A DNA stretch of 64,000 nt from Brachyhypopomus gauderio. Taxonomy: Eukaryota; Chordata; Actinopteri; Gymnotiformes; Hypopomidae. Position numbers and translations under genes: made by a program. The notes beneath the pieces were generated by a model. That model had not been told where the DNA came from. It searched no databases and was given only the letters and a program-made list of their open reading frames with translations. Of the stretch, positions 34,227 to 45,329 are shown one piece after another (the first letter of the stretch is position 1; every line of letters begins with the position of its first letter). The stretch is taken from assembly GCF_052324685.1 (NCBI RefSeq), contig NC_135218.1, positions 25,175,601 through 25,239,600 on the forward strand, given 5' to 3'.

Positions 34227-34523
34227 TGTGATGGATAGGGTGAGTGAAAATAAATGGAAGCGATCATGCCAAGTCTCAGGGAAAATGGATGGTTTAATAT
34301 GTAAAATGCGCAAACCAAAACCCGTGAACTGATCCGAATTAAGGATATAATAACCAGCGGTCAACTGGTACAAAGACGAGACATATATAGACGAACAAAC
34401 GACCCTCAGGTGAGACGGATTGTGGGCTCCGCCCACTTGAGGGACGAACACAACACCACACCCACAGGACAAGCTGCTGCTATAGACGGGGGTGACCAGC
34501 AGGGGGCCCTCCGTACCGTGACA
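34227..34523 (-). repeat. 5' LTR of copy B
   Basis: 297 bp, from TGTCACGGTACGG (minus strand) to CCATCACA. It differs from the 3' LTR at about ten places. Confidence 0.88.
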
Positions 34524-34576
34524 CTATAACTAATCAATGATAGCACTTTTGACTACCTATATATTTTTATATACAC

Positions 34577-35321
34577 AGTGCTTGAATGTTTGTGAACCAC
34601 CCAAATATGCTCATTGTTTTCTAAAAAACTTAATAAAACTTATTAAAATAATCTTAGAAAACGAACAATTCAAATCTCAATATGAAATGTACATCTACCA
34701 AATAAGGGACACTCAGAAAAAATATGTATATTTTCATTATTTATTTAACAAAAGTAATTTCTCTCTCCAAAATGGAAAATCTGCCAAGCACAAATGTGAA
34801 CTCTTATTTAGTATCTTCTGGTACCTTCTTTTGCAGCCACAACTTCAACCAAACGTCTTCTGTAATCTCAAATGAGTGTCTGACATCTGCTTTTTGGGAT
34901 TTTTGCCCACTCCTTTTTGCAGAACTCCACCAGTTGAGAGAGCCTGGGACAACCGGCATATATCGCCCACTTCAGATCTTGCCTCAGCATTTCTATGGGA
35001 AATCCAGAGTGCAAATCTTCTGTCTTTTAAGACATTCCGTGGTAGTTTTGCTGGAATGCTTTGGGTCTTGTTGCTTAATACATTTCTGTCCCAGCTTCAA
35101 CTCCCTGACTGCTGGCAGGAGATTCTGGTCAAGAATTTGTTGATGGTCCTTAGAGTTGATGGTTCCCTGAATAATATTGAATCGTCCAGGTTTGGCGGTA
35201 GAAAAGCAGGCCCAGACCTTCACATCTCCACCACCATGCTTCACTGTTGGGAGAAGGTTCTTCTCTTTATATGCAGTGTTGACTTTTATCCGAACATTGT
35301 GCCTGTGATTGTGGCCAAATA
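34577..35321 (-). mobile_element. Decayed Tc1-like element, copy 1 (interrupted)
   Basis: Minus-strand translation shows NLLPTVKHGGGDVKVWACFS, IIQGTINSKDHQQIL and QDPKHSSKTTTECLKR, the core of a Tc1 transposase (DxDPKHTSK box). The SPDLNPIE block has decayed. The N-terminal half continues at 37800-37990 (LLEGNHWSLKKTQS, CHLDKPEAFW) on the far side of the 2.5-kb insertion. Uninterrupted homologue at 59556-60345. Confidence 0.8.
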
Positions 35322-35588
35322 CAGGCATGAAAATGCGTCAGGGATTAAAAAGGTGAGAAGACCGGGGGTGGGGGCTGTGCTGGTACAGTGATATAGATAT
35401 AGATATATATTAAATCAAATCATAATAGTAAAAATACCAAAATTAAAGCAATACTGAAAAGTGGCCACCCTATATACAACCAGCTTTGTTCACTCACACA
35501 TCACATGCATCTTGTGCTGTCCATATTTGATTAAGAAGTGAACAATAATAATTTAACCATTTAACATAGAGGTACTAAACATAATACA

Positions 35589-36702
35589 CAGAGGTGGGAC
35601 CAAGTCAGTGTTTTGCAAGTCTCAAGTAAGTCCAAGTCTTTATCCTCAAGTCCCGAGTCAAGTCTCAAGCAAAGACAGTCAACTCAAGTCAAGTCTCGAG
35701 TCAAGACAAGCAACCGTCAAGTCAAGTCCCAAGTCTGAAACTTGGAATTTCAAGTCCTTTCGAGTCTTTTTTTTTTTTACAGGCACCAACGCTTTACGAA
35801 TGCTACGCTGATGCGTTTCTTTACTCGTTTTGTTGGTGTCCGCCAGCCAAAAGATGACAGATCATTTACATTTTATCTTCTCTTAATTACATAAATGTAC
35901 TTAAACAAGAATGTTTCGTTACATCATTTTACATGAAAATAGCAAGCTTCATCGTAAGCAAGATGCTGTCATTATGAATGGTTATTCTAAACATTTGGAT
36001 AAAATGTTTAAATATAGACTAATAAAAGGTTACGGTTATTTTTCATTGTTTTCTGTTATTGTGGGGTCACGGTGTAGGCTACTATTGTTACCTGGAGATT
36101 CAGTGGGGTCACATATTCTGATGGCTGCCGTCAGAATTGGTGACCCCAGTTAAAAAGGCTCACCTGTACATCCCATTCATGATTTCTTTGTTGGCTGCAA
36201 TGGTGAGGGGATGGTAAATCTTGTTTAAGTACATTTATGTAATTAAGAGACGATAAATGTAAATATAAACATCTGTCATATTTTGGCTCGTGGACACCAA
36301 CAAAACGAGTAAAGAAAGTGCATCAGCGTAGTTTACGTAGCATTCGTAAAGCGTTTGTGCCTCTGAACAGAAACTGTGAAATAGCGCCCCCTGTGGTCAC
36401 AAAACTCGACGGTCACAGAATCTGGTGTAACGCCGGTCTGCGTCAGAAGGACGGAAATGAAATTAATGGGGCGCACTTTATAAATATTAATATGCGTTTT
36501 AAAATTTAGATTTGGGGTAAAAAAAAATCAAGTCTTTGCAAGTAAACAGGTTCAAGTCCAATTCAAGTCCCAAGTTATTGGTGTAAAAGTCCAAGTCAAG
36601 TCTAAGTCTCTGAATATTTTTTCAAGTCAAGTCAAAAGTCTTAATATTAATGACTCGAGTCTGACTCGAGTCCAAGTCATGTGACTCGAGTCCCCACCTC
36701 TG
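35589..36702. mobile_element. hAT-type element with GACTCAAGTC-rich ends, 8-bp TSD
   Basis: Ends CAGAGGTGGGACCAAGTC and GACTCGAGTCCCCACCTCTG, flanked by ATAATACA at 35581-35588 and 36703-36710. Both subterminal zones are packed with CAAGTC/GACTCGAG words. Interior carries a foldback structure. Confidence 0.9.
35782..36362. repeat. Long imperfect foldback inside the hAT element
   Basis: Arm 35782-35909 (GCACCAACGCTTTACGAATG ... ACTTAAACAAG) pairs with 36220-36362 (CTTGTTTAAGT ... CATTCGTAAAGCG), with a spacer of about 310 bp. Probably a separate foldback insertion or the core of the hAT. Confidence 0.82.
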
Positions 36703-37989
36703 ATAATACATGTCAGACATGACATTCAGACACTGTCAGATTCAGAGATTAAAAAAACATTTTTAACTTCGAGAGGTGCGAGTAAGAAGAGTAGTCAATT
36801 GAAACGCAGAGTCTTCCCTGTTGACTTCTGTCACGGTAATGTCGCACTGAAAAATATTGTCAATAATCTTGTCAATGGATGAAGGCAGATCCGTAAACGT
36901 GAGAAGCCCGCTTTCGCCATTCCAGATGGCTCAGTCAAAACCATTACGTCTTAATGAACCAATAAATACATCAGCGGCGAAAATGAGTGTAAAAAATACC
37001 AGGGTTCACGTTTTATTTTGTCACAAAAGGCTTCTAACATGGGCTAAAGCACAGTGTAGGCTATGAAATGACAAGAGTTTACAACTTCATCTTCAACCTT
37101 TTCAGCCCTGGCGCGAATGTTATCCTCACACGTCCCTGGATTCACCAGTTAGAACTACAGAGACACTAGGAAAAAATCTTGTTTCTTATTTTATGTCACC
37201 GTTAACTACACAGGGTTGACGCGAACTTAATAGGCCTACCTATCTATCTACCTATTTTTCACAAGAGCTTGTGGAAGAGCTCCGACACTGTTCAACGCAA
37301 GCTGTAGCGAACGGCAGTAACTTTGTTTTACCGCAAAATATGAAAACGATTGAAACCATTAATAACCCAATTAAATCCACTGGGAAATGTACGATTGGGT
37401 AAATGTAGAGGTAAATGTACGATCTGGCAAATGTATTGGTAAATGTACGATCTGGTAAATCTACGATCTGGCTTCTGCCTTTGTCTCCGGCGTAGATAGC
37501 ACTAGGTCCTGCGCCACAACATGAATGAAGAACGTTCGTATGATTGAACGCAATTTGGCCTCTATGAAGGTTCTGGGCGGAAATTGCTGACCACTGTGTC
37601 ATTGAAATTGCCGATTTCGGAAGTGCTCTGTTTGCTTATTAAGTCAATATGATAATATATATATATATATATCTATAAAATATCCCCCCCCCCCCCCCAA
37701 AAAAAAAAAAACTCCTCGGATCTACACGATTCGCGTAGGTCACCCTTTTCAACATCAAAACGGTGAATTTTGCCAAAAGGTGACAGATTTTCATGCCTGC
37801 AAATAATTCAGTGGACTTCCAGAAAGCCTCTGGTTTGTCCAAGTGGCAAACTTTAAAGAAGCAACTTTGTGTTTTCTTGAGAGACCAGTGGTTTCCTTCT
37901 AGCAACTTTCCCATGAATGCCATGCCTATTGATTTTTGGCGTGCACATCCTCACGCCAGTTGTGATGTGTGAAATATAAACCTAGCTTA

Positions 37990-39437
37990 ATGTGCCAAGC
38001 TCAAAGGTATCAGTGTTGGCTTTAGACTTGAATTGCACCAGCAAGAATGTTAGATTGTTTTGCCAACTTATATGGTTGTGTAATGTCATTATAGCGTAGT
38101 TGCATTTTTCTTCTGATGCAAATCATTAAATCGACGTTATCAGTTTCCTGAGTGCATTTTGCTCTGTGCTTTGACTCTAGATACAACTACACAGAGCCAG
38201 CGTGGCCTATATTCTCTTTACACAGGCTGCATAGGGCCCTATAAATTAAGGAAGGACACACACACACACACACACACAGAAAGACAAACAAAGGCCCCGT
38301 CATCTACCCCTTGAGTCTTAAGATGATGAAGCAAAACTAGCAAACCCCAGTCCCCCCGCCCCTTACCTCTTTTTTAACTATGCTCATATTCTGATGGTTT
38401 CTGGTAATCTGGTGGTTAATAATATAAGCCATAATGTTTATGTATGTATGTTTGTATGTTCAGTGAGATCGGTAGAAAACAAATTCTAAAGTGGAGGAGG
38501 AAAGCTGTCATCTAGAGTCAAAAGGAAATTGTTGACAGGGTTAAGAGACAAATTGACTAATTAAAATACACTAGAGTTCTGTGAAGACTGCATGCAGGTA
38601 GTCGTTGTACTGCCCTCGTTGCATGTAGCAATGCATCAAGACAGTCAGATAAACTCTTCCTGAATATCGAGACTGAGGAAAGTTGCTTTCTTGTCTACAG
38701 GTTTTATCGACTCCAAGGGTGTTTAAAACTAAACACACGTCACTGGCGCCCTCTGTTGGCAAGAATATATACAGCACACAGCAATAGAGGGCATGTATGT
38801 GATGCCCAAGTTGGTGGGCATGAAGGTACACCCTCAAACCCTGCAGAACGTATTCAAATGGCTGAACATTTCACTGCACACTCAGTGATGCTCAAGGATG
38901 CATGTGAAAGTGTACCTTTATATACGAGTTTTGCATGCTGACCTGGACAAGCTCTGACTCTGGTTTTGGATTTTGGTTTTGGTTGCTACAGAATTTTCTG
39001 AATCTGTATGTGTCTGTGATGTGCTATGATTCAGCCTTCACAGGAGGAATCAGTTAGTTATCCATGCATAACCTTTTAGCGGTTCTGCAAAAAACTTTTG
39101 AAATTTTTCATTTCTGAAAATGAAAAGTGAATATTGTCAGAGCCTCGTCAAATAGAAGAAACTGAAAATATTTACCTGGAAATTGAAAATGGACTCTTCT
39201 TAGACAGGTAGTTCACAGATCATATGCAGATGTCAGTGTCATTTCAGAGTTTGAATGCAGCTTATACATGGTATTCATGTATATGTATACTGACCTAATT
39301 GTGGTTAGAAGTCTCTGCTTTGCTTCTTAAATACAAATATTGTCATTATATCTTAAGATCAATTTATAATGTGTCGTGGAAATTCTCCGTCACAACAACC
39401 GGGGTCTCTCTGTAAGAAAGTTACGAGCTCGGAGAGT
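37990..39437. other. Duplicated non-coding stretch, copy 1
   Basis: Closely matched at 60400-62092 but without a supported frame. Contains a (CA)n at 38257-38278. Both copies keep features such as GCCAACTTATATGGTTGTG. Nothing recognised. Confidence 0.45.
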
Positions 39438-41216
39438 GACAGTTAGTGAAAGCAATACACACACACGATGGAAGGTTACTTTACCAAAATCACTCTAGTT
39501 TATTGCCAGTCCTTATATACAATGAGGGCTGGCTGGTTGATCATGTGAAACATCATCATTACAAAGTCATTACTGAGTCATATGATTTATATGTCATAAA
39601 TGTCAGCATTAAATATGTTAGTACCAGATATAGGAATGTAAGAATCTGCACTCTTAGGGGAATGTGCACTTTATCTAGGACGGGTCTTCTGTCTGCAACA
39701 TGTCACCTGTCTGGAGCATGTCTCCATTCCCGCCTTCTCCCTGTCTAGTCCCCTTGACCTAAAAGGTGACCTCAAACTTCCTTGTTTGGCCGCATGCTAT
39801 GTTTAAAAGTACTCTCTGAGAAAGCAGAGTTTCAGCATTTCTATAACAAATGCTTCTTCTAAAACTGTCCATATTTAGTTAATAAATGTCATTATACTCA
39901 TTTTAGAGTAAGGCATATGTTATTCTGAGTGATATATTAAGTGGTACTATTCAAACGGAAACGAGGGTGGCATTGGAGACATTGGCAGTCGCTGTGCTCT
40001 ACAACAATAAACAAGAGACTTCTTAACCAAACATAAAACACTTCCTTACCTTAAAATATATATACACACCTGACTTACCTACCTGCCAGACAAAACATAT
40101 AGTAAGGGCTAAATCAAAAAGAATGCCAACTCTCCTGTTTCCTTATATACACTATATACAATGTAACAAAATAACATTCAACGTCATGACAGCCCATTCA
40201 CATTCGAACGACACAACAACAAATCATCCAACAATGAGCCGAACCACAAGCCAGGTATCACCAGTGTTGCGATTGACGGCGTTAAAAATAACGGTGTTAG
40301 GTAACGGCGTCATTTTGTCAGTAATGGGATAATATAATGAATTACTTTTCCTGTCGTTACAACGCCGTTGACGTTACTGGTCATTAAAAGTGGTGCGTTA
40401 CTATATATTGATATACTAACAGTAAAGGGAGCGGACCCCTGCCCAGGCTAGTGAGGAGTAACAGATCTCGATAGGTCACAGTTCTCGGTGTAACATCTGT
40501 TTAACTTAACAAGTCAGTAAGCAATTGGCTAAGGCAGCATTATGGTAGCAAATCAGAGCCAGTGTTTTTACATGCGCGCCGAAGCACACCAGTGACGCAG
40601 GACACAAATGGAGAAGAGGCAGAAATGGCGAGTCAGGAGCAAGCCGAAGAAAAATTTGCATTTTCAAGGTGATGATATAAACATTATTTAAGAAAATACT
40701 TGAAGTTCCTGAATGTCTACTAGACTGGGTATTTGATTTATTTAATTAAGAATAGAGGTTTTATTGTTAAGTTTACTTCTGTTGTGAACAAACCAGTTGT
40801 CTCAGGTTGAGAGAATTTAATTTGATAGATGTAAATGCACTTTATATAGTATATAATATTTTTTAACAAAGATTTGGGATTGTAAAGGATTTTATCCTGC
40901 ACTGGTCTGTGGATGTGCAATAAATATCAAAGTGAAACACCTACTCATTTCAACTTCCTTTGTCTACTGTGTTCTTATAACAAATTTAACTCTAGCAAAG
41001 TCTGCATTCATGTCAGGTATCTTTAAGTTTGTGAGGTCCTGGACTTTTGTGCTATAAGCAGCCAATCCAGAATGAAGGGGGAGGAACAATCTTAATAAGC
41101 CCCACTCGTTATGCGGAAGCTATACCCTTGCGATCCCTTAGAACTATGGCTGTGATAAAAGCACTGATAAAATTCTGATAAATTGCCTAAGATCAATCAG
41201 TCAGACCAAGATATGA
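39438..41216. other. No gene; a probable hAT 5' end at 40264-40670
   Basis: CAGTGTTGCGATTGACGGCG followed by AACGGCGTC/AACGCCGTTGACGTTAC repeats is a familiar teleost DNA-transposon end. A short frame MASQEQAEEKFAFS near 40627 could be the start of its lost transposase. 39438-40263 has no recognised gene. Confidence 0.4.
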
Positions 41217-41345
41217 ATTTTATGACTGCCCAATTCCGGAGGACCATGCGACAGTTGCATATTCAACATAAAACGTTGAATGTGTACCACCCAGAATCCC
41301 AAGGAATGCTAGAACGGTTTCACTAAATGCTGAAAACTTATGGCC
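41217..41345 (+). mobile_element. Retroelement integrase fragment
   Basis: Translation FMTAQFRRTMRQLHIQH, then YHPESQGMLERFH and a stop, matches the integrase core around the catalytic Glu (SAYHPQSQG-LERFHQTLK type). Plus strand; the rest of pol is absent. The LTR-like sequence at 41591 may be from the same element. Confidence 0.75.
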
Positions 41346-41590
41346 TCTCCCAAGGTAAAGACCGGCGGATCGGTGCGCCAGCTGCAGTGTTGTGGACACT
41401 GTACCAGACTGTTGAGGTGAAGAGAGAGCTAAGCAAAGAGGCAAAGCTCTCGATTTACTGGTCAATCACTGGAGCACTTGTTGCAGGAACTGCCAGCACT
41501 TTCATGGCCACCTGATAGAGATGTGGAAAGTCTTTTGCATGACATCTGTCTCATGCTGATGAGATGTAGGAGTGCAGTTCAGATAAGGCA

Positions 41591-41933
41591 CTGTTACGAC
41601 CACTGGTGGTCGTTGCGTTGTTCGTGTCTGACGCTACCGGTCCAGATGTGTGTCTCCTCCCACCATGTATGTCAATCTCTTCCTGGTTGTCTTCCTGGTT
41701 GTTGCGGATTGGCTGTTCTGTACCCAAGACCCACAGTGCCGCCTTAAAAGACCCACAAAGCAGCAAGACGAGGAGAATCTTTCTCCATATTGGTTTGGTG
41801 TAGTTTGGTGTAGTCAATTGTGTAGTTGCTGATTTCTATCATCTGATTTCCTGGTTTGTTTGAATTTGAATTATATCGTCCCTGAACTTGAGTCTGGAAT
41901 TGCCCCTTTTGGTTTTGGTAGCCGATGTATATA
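41591..41933 (+). mobile_element. LTR-like segment, interrupted by a Tc1 element
   Basis: Starts TGTTACGACCACTGGTGGTCG, lies 250 bp after the integrase fragment, and is a likely 3' LTR. It is split by a Tc1 element at 41934 and a hAT at 43394 and may continue after 44603, where GTATATAAATAG is TATA-like. The right end was not found. Confidence 0.5.
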
Positions 41934-43373
41934 CACTGCTCAAAAAAATAAAGGGAACACTCAAATAACATCCTAGATCTGAATGAATGAAATATTCTCA
42001 TTGAATACTTTGTTCTGTTCAAAGTTGAATGTGCTGACAACAAAATCACACAAAAATCATCAATGGAAATCAAATTTATTAACCACACAAAATTAAAGTG
42101 GAAAAACACACTACAGGCTGATCCTCCCTACAACGCCTGGGCATGCTCCTGATGAGGTTGCGGATGGTCTCCTGAGGGATCTCCTCCCAGACCTGGACTA
42201 AAGCATCCGCCAACTCCTGGACAGTCTGTGGTGCAACGTGACGTTGGTGGATGGAGCGAGACATGATGTCCCAGATGTGCTCAATCGGATTCAGGTCTGG
42301 GGAACGGGCGGCCCAGTCCATAGCTTCAATGCCTTCATCTTGCAGGAACTGCTGACACACTCCAGCCACATGAGGTCTAGCATTGTCCTGCATTAGGAGG
42401 AACCCAGGGCCAACCGCACCAGCATATGGTCTCACAAGGGGTCTGAGGATCTCATCTCAGTACCTAATGGCAGTCAGGCTACCTCTGGTGAGCACATGGA
42501 GGGCTGTGCGGCCCTCCAAAGAAATGCCACCCCACACCATTACTGACCCACTGCCAAACTGGTCATGCTGAAGGATGTTGCATGCAGCAGATCGCTCTCC
42601 ACGGCGTCTCCACACTCTGTCACGTCTGTCACATGTGCTCAGTGTGAACCTGCTTTCATCTGTGAAGAGCACAAGGCGCCAGTGGCGAATTTGCCAATCC
42701 AGGTGTTCTCTGGCAAATGCCAAGTGTCCTGCACGGTGTTGGGCTGTGAGCACAACCGCCATCTGTGGACGTCGGGCCCTCATACCATCCTCATGGAGTC
42801 GGTTTCTAACCGTTTGTGCAGACACATGCACATTTGTGGCCTGCTGGAGGCCATTTTGCAAGGCTCTGGCAGTGCTCCTCCTGTTCCTTCTTGCACAAAG
42901 GCGGAGGTAGCGGTCCTGCTGCTGGGTTGTTGCCCTCCTACGGCCTCCTCCACGTCTCCTGGTGTACTGGCCTGTCTCCTGGTAGCGCCTCCAGCCTCTG
43001 GACACTACGCTGACAGACACAGCAAACCTTCTTGCCACAGCTCGCATTGATGTGCCATCCTGGACGAGCTGCACTACCTGAGCCACTTGTGTGGGTTGTA
43101 GAGTCCGTCTCATGCTACCACGAGTGTGAAAGGACCACCAACATTCAAAAGTGACCAAAACATCAGCCAGAAAGCATAGGTACTCAGAAGTGGTCTGTGG
43201 TCCCCACCTGCAGAACCACTCCTTTATAGGGGGGGTCTTGCTAATTGCCTCTCATTTCTACCTGTTGTCTATTCCATTTGCACAACAGCAGGTGAAATTG
43301 ATTCACAATCAGTGTTGCTTCCTAACTGAACAGGTTGGTTTCACAGAAGTGTGGTTGGTTTTTTTGAGCAGTG
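41934..43373 (-). mobile_element. Nearly complete Tc1/mariner transposon
   Basis: Ends CACTGCTCAAAAAAA and TTTTTTGAGCAGTG are inverted repeats flanked by TA on each side (41932-41933, 43374-43375). 1440 bp carrying one transposase frame on the minus strand with a single stop. It is in better condition than the other Tc1 relics here. Confidence 0.92.
42079..43113 (-). pseudogene. Tc1-type DD34E transposase, one nonsense codon
   Basis: Starts [20 protein letters not shown] (start chosen at 43113, the usual first Met; a Met 15 codons upstream is also open). A helix-turn-helix pair follows ([20 protein letters not shown], then the RRRGGGRR linker and second HTH). The catalytic domain has LFTDESRF (first Asp), LLMQDNARPH (second Asp) and [12 protein letters not shown] (Glu), with 34 residues between the last two. 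About 344 codons, the normal length. One TGA at about 42457-42459 interrupts RY-DEILRPLV where Arg (CGA) is expected, a CpG-decay change. The C-terminus SMPRRCRE is followed by a non-standard tail. All catalytic residues survive. Confidence 0.88.
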
Positions 43374-43393
43374 TATTTTATGTGTATATGTAT

Positions 43394-44594
43394 TAGGGTT
43401 GCAGCGGTAACCGGTTTCACGGTATACCACGGTATTAAAATGCACGGTTACCATACCGTGTGCGTTTGCTTATTACCGGTAAAAAGCAAGCCAGCGGAGA
43501 AACTGACCCGCGCATGCGCAACTCCGCTCCGGTTCAGCTACTCAGCACACAGCGGTGAGAATGGCAGAAAGTGCATCAGACTTAATTTTTTTAACAAAAA
43601 AAAGCTAAACTAAAATCAGCGGCGAAAATGACGTAATCGCGGTGGCTCCGCCCGTGCGCGAGGGTCTCACGCGCTGTCGATTCGCGAGGTCGTGCACCTC
43701 TGAATTTTGTAACTTTGCGCGCGCCGCGCCTCAGCGCAATGAACAATGTCATGTTTGCAGGGTTCATACATCTTTATAAGGTGGAATTAAAGCACTTGTA
43801 CGTCACTTTCCCAGCACCTTAAACTTAATTAAGTTAAATATTTATACATATACTCGAAATAATTCGCTTTTTCATCACATTATTTAATGGTTGTTTACGC
43901 CCAATCTCAACGTCTTCACGTTCTCTCATGTTTAGTCCTGGAATTACAAGAGGCTCGTATTTGTTAACGTAATACAAAAGAACTGTGCGGAGTCGCGCGC
44001 TACGGTCACTAGTGAAAGTATAAACCTAGCTTTTATGGTCCTTGCTTTCACTGGATGTGAAAGACGCCATTAATTTACATGCGTTCATTTTCAAATTCTA
44101 ACGTGCCTGTTTTTCATATGTTAAAACCAGACTCGGTGTGAAAGCCTTAAAATAGAAATCTCTATTGTGAGGGTCATGTCAGAAATAAATCCTCTCTTTC
44201 TGCAGTATCTGGTTATATTCTAACTTGGCAGTACAACGGACGTTTACAACAGTTGTTGATCAGACACTGACCAGGCTCAGTTTATCAGATATTAAATTAT
44301 TTAAACTTAAATAATTATACTGAAATCCATGATTTAGGTTTCTCAAATTTTGCAGTATTTATATAAACATGTGTACAGCTTTTTTTTATTTAAAGGAGAC
44401 ATTTTGTATACAATTGTTCCAGGTTTCTACAATAAATAGTTAATTGAACAAAAAAAACTTGTTGTAATTTCTTTAAGGGTCAGTGTATCTTTTAATAATA
44501 TACAAACAAACTGTGATACCGTGATAACCGTGATACCACGGTATTGTCTGAGACGGTTATCATACCGTGAAAATCTCATACCGTTGCAACCCTA
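43394..44594. mobile_element. Non-autonomous hAT element, 8-bp TSD
   Basis: Starts TAGGGTTGCAGCGGTAACCGG and ends ATACCGTTGCAACCCTA, flanked by ATATGTAT at 43386-43393 and 44595-44602. Subterminal ACGGTATACCACGGTAT/ATACCACGGTATTGTC are also inverted. Contains a partial GC-rich MITE. Confidence 0.92.
43615..44035. mobile_element. GC-rich MITE remnant nested in the hAT
   Basis: Shares GACGTAATCGCGGTGGC, GCGCGCGCCGCGCCTCAGCGCAATGAAC and the terminal GAAAGTATAAACCTAG with 12661-13384. The left terminus is missing and there is an internal deletion. Confidence 0.6.
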
Positions 44595-44602
44595 ATATGT
44601 AT

Positions 44603-45300
44603 ATAAATAGTGTGTATAAGTGTAAATATCTGTGTAAATAGTTGTGCTTGTTAATTCGGCCCAGACAGGAAAAAAGGACAACGACGCTCTTTTGGTTATC
44701 CCGTTTTCTTTGTTTTGTATAGGTAGTTAGGGAAGGTTATTGTCATTTACTTTAATTTCTTTAAACATGCATCAGGTACAGTGGGGAAAATGGACACGAT
44801 TCGTAAGCGCTCTGGCAACGGACCCACTGACGGATGAAACGACCTCCGGAACCGGACGAAAGGGTCCGTATCCGTAATTACCGTAGGGTGTGAATGGGCC
44901 TTACGAATCCGTAGCAACGGAGCAATATAAACAGGAAATCAGGGGGCAGTAGAGAGTCAGAAGCATCGGACGTACACCAATTCGGGAAAATCAATGAAGA
45001 AGAGTACTGGACTTTAAAAAATGACGCTCGAGTTAAAAGAGAAACTTTGCGAGTTGGTTAGAGGCTACATTCTGCTACGGTGCCAGGTCATCGCAATAAA
45101 CAGCGATGCAAAAACAGCTGGGAGGAGATTGCTGGTGCGCCGGTGCCGGAAATTTGACTATACTGCCCTCTAGAGGATGTATTTTAAAAAATCATAACAA
45201 CGTTGGAACCGGAAAGAGGTATAGTGGCCCCCTACGGAGGCTACGTTTGGTACGGACGGACGAAATTCGTCCGTGTCCGGAGGTATAAAGCAGGCTTTAG
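44603..45300. other. No gene; unclassified repeat-like sequence
   Basis: 44790-45290 contains scattered inverted words (GGTCCGTATCCGTAATTACCG; GTACGGACGGACGAAATTCGTCCG) suggestive of a decayed DNA transposon. Boundaries not found. Confidence 0.35.
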
Positions 45301-45329
45301 GGCTATTGCCTAGAGTAGTCGTAACAGCA

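Larger units (their letters stand above)
29097..34523 (-). mobile_element. Non-autonomous LTR retrotransposon, copy B, with nested insertions
   Basis: Same family as copy A, on the minus strand. The 5' LTR is 34227-34523. The 3' LTR is split by a LINE into TGTGACGGG (29097-29105) and 31166-31450. CTATA flanks the whole at 29092-29096 and 34524-34528. The duplicate copy has the uninterrupted site at about 58368-58390 (CTATAACTAATCAATGATAG), so the insertion and its limits are certain. Interior blocks correspond, reversed, to 14977-16488 of copy A. About ten differences over some 280 bp between the two LTRs make this copy older than copy A. No gag/pol. A hAT element and an LTR-like piece sit inside. 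Confidence 0.92.
35322..37799. mobile_element. DNA transposon with 13-bp TIR and 6-bp TSD, family unassigned
   Basis: Ends CAGGCATGAAAAT and ATTTTCATGCCTG are inverted repeats. CAAATA flanks the element at 35316-35321 and 37800-37805, and the other duplicate has the single CAAATA (GTGGCCAAATAATTC, about 60214). A 6-bp duplication is unusual: hAT gives 8, Tc1 gives TA, Harbinger gives 3. No transposase was recognised inside. It contains a nested hAT (35589-36702), so its own length is about 1.36 kb. Confidence 0.82.
21935..39437. repeat. Segmental duplication, copy 1
   Basis: Matches 47985-62092 in the same order and orientation: a left block (GCACAAATGGTTTGTGGTGCCCAC), the MS4A gene with all its introns, the region after the gene, a decayed Tc1-like element, and the block ending TCTCTCTGTAAGAAAGTTA. 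Copy 1 is longer because of the 5.4-kb LTR nest (29097-34523) and a 2.5-kb DNA element (35322-37799), both absent from copy 2. Edges are approximate. Confidence 0.9.
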
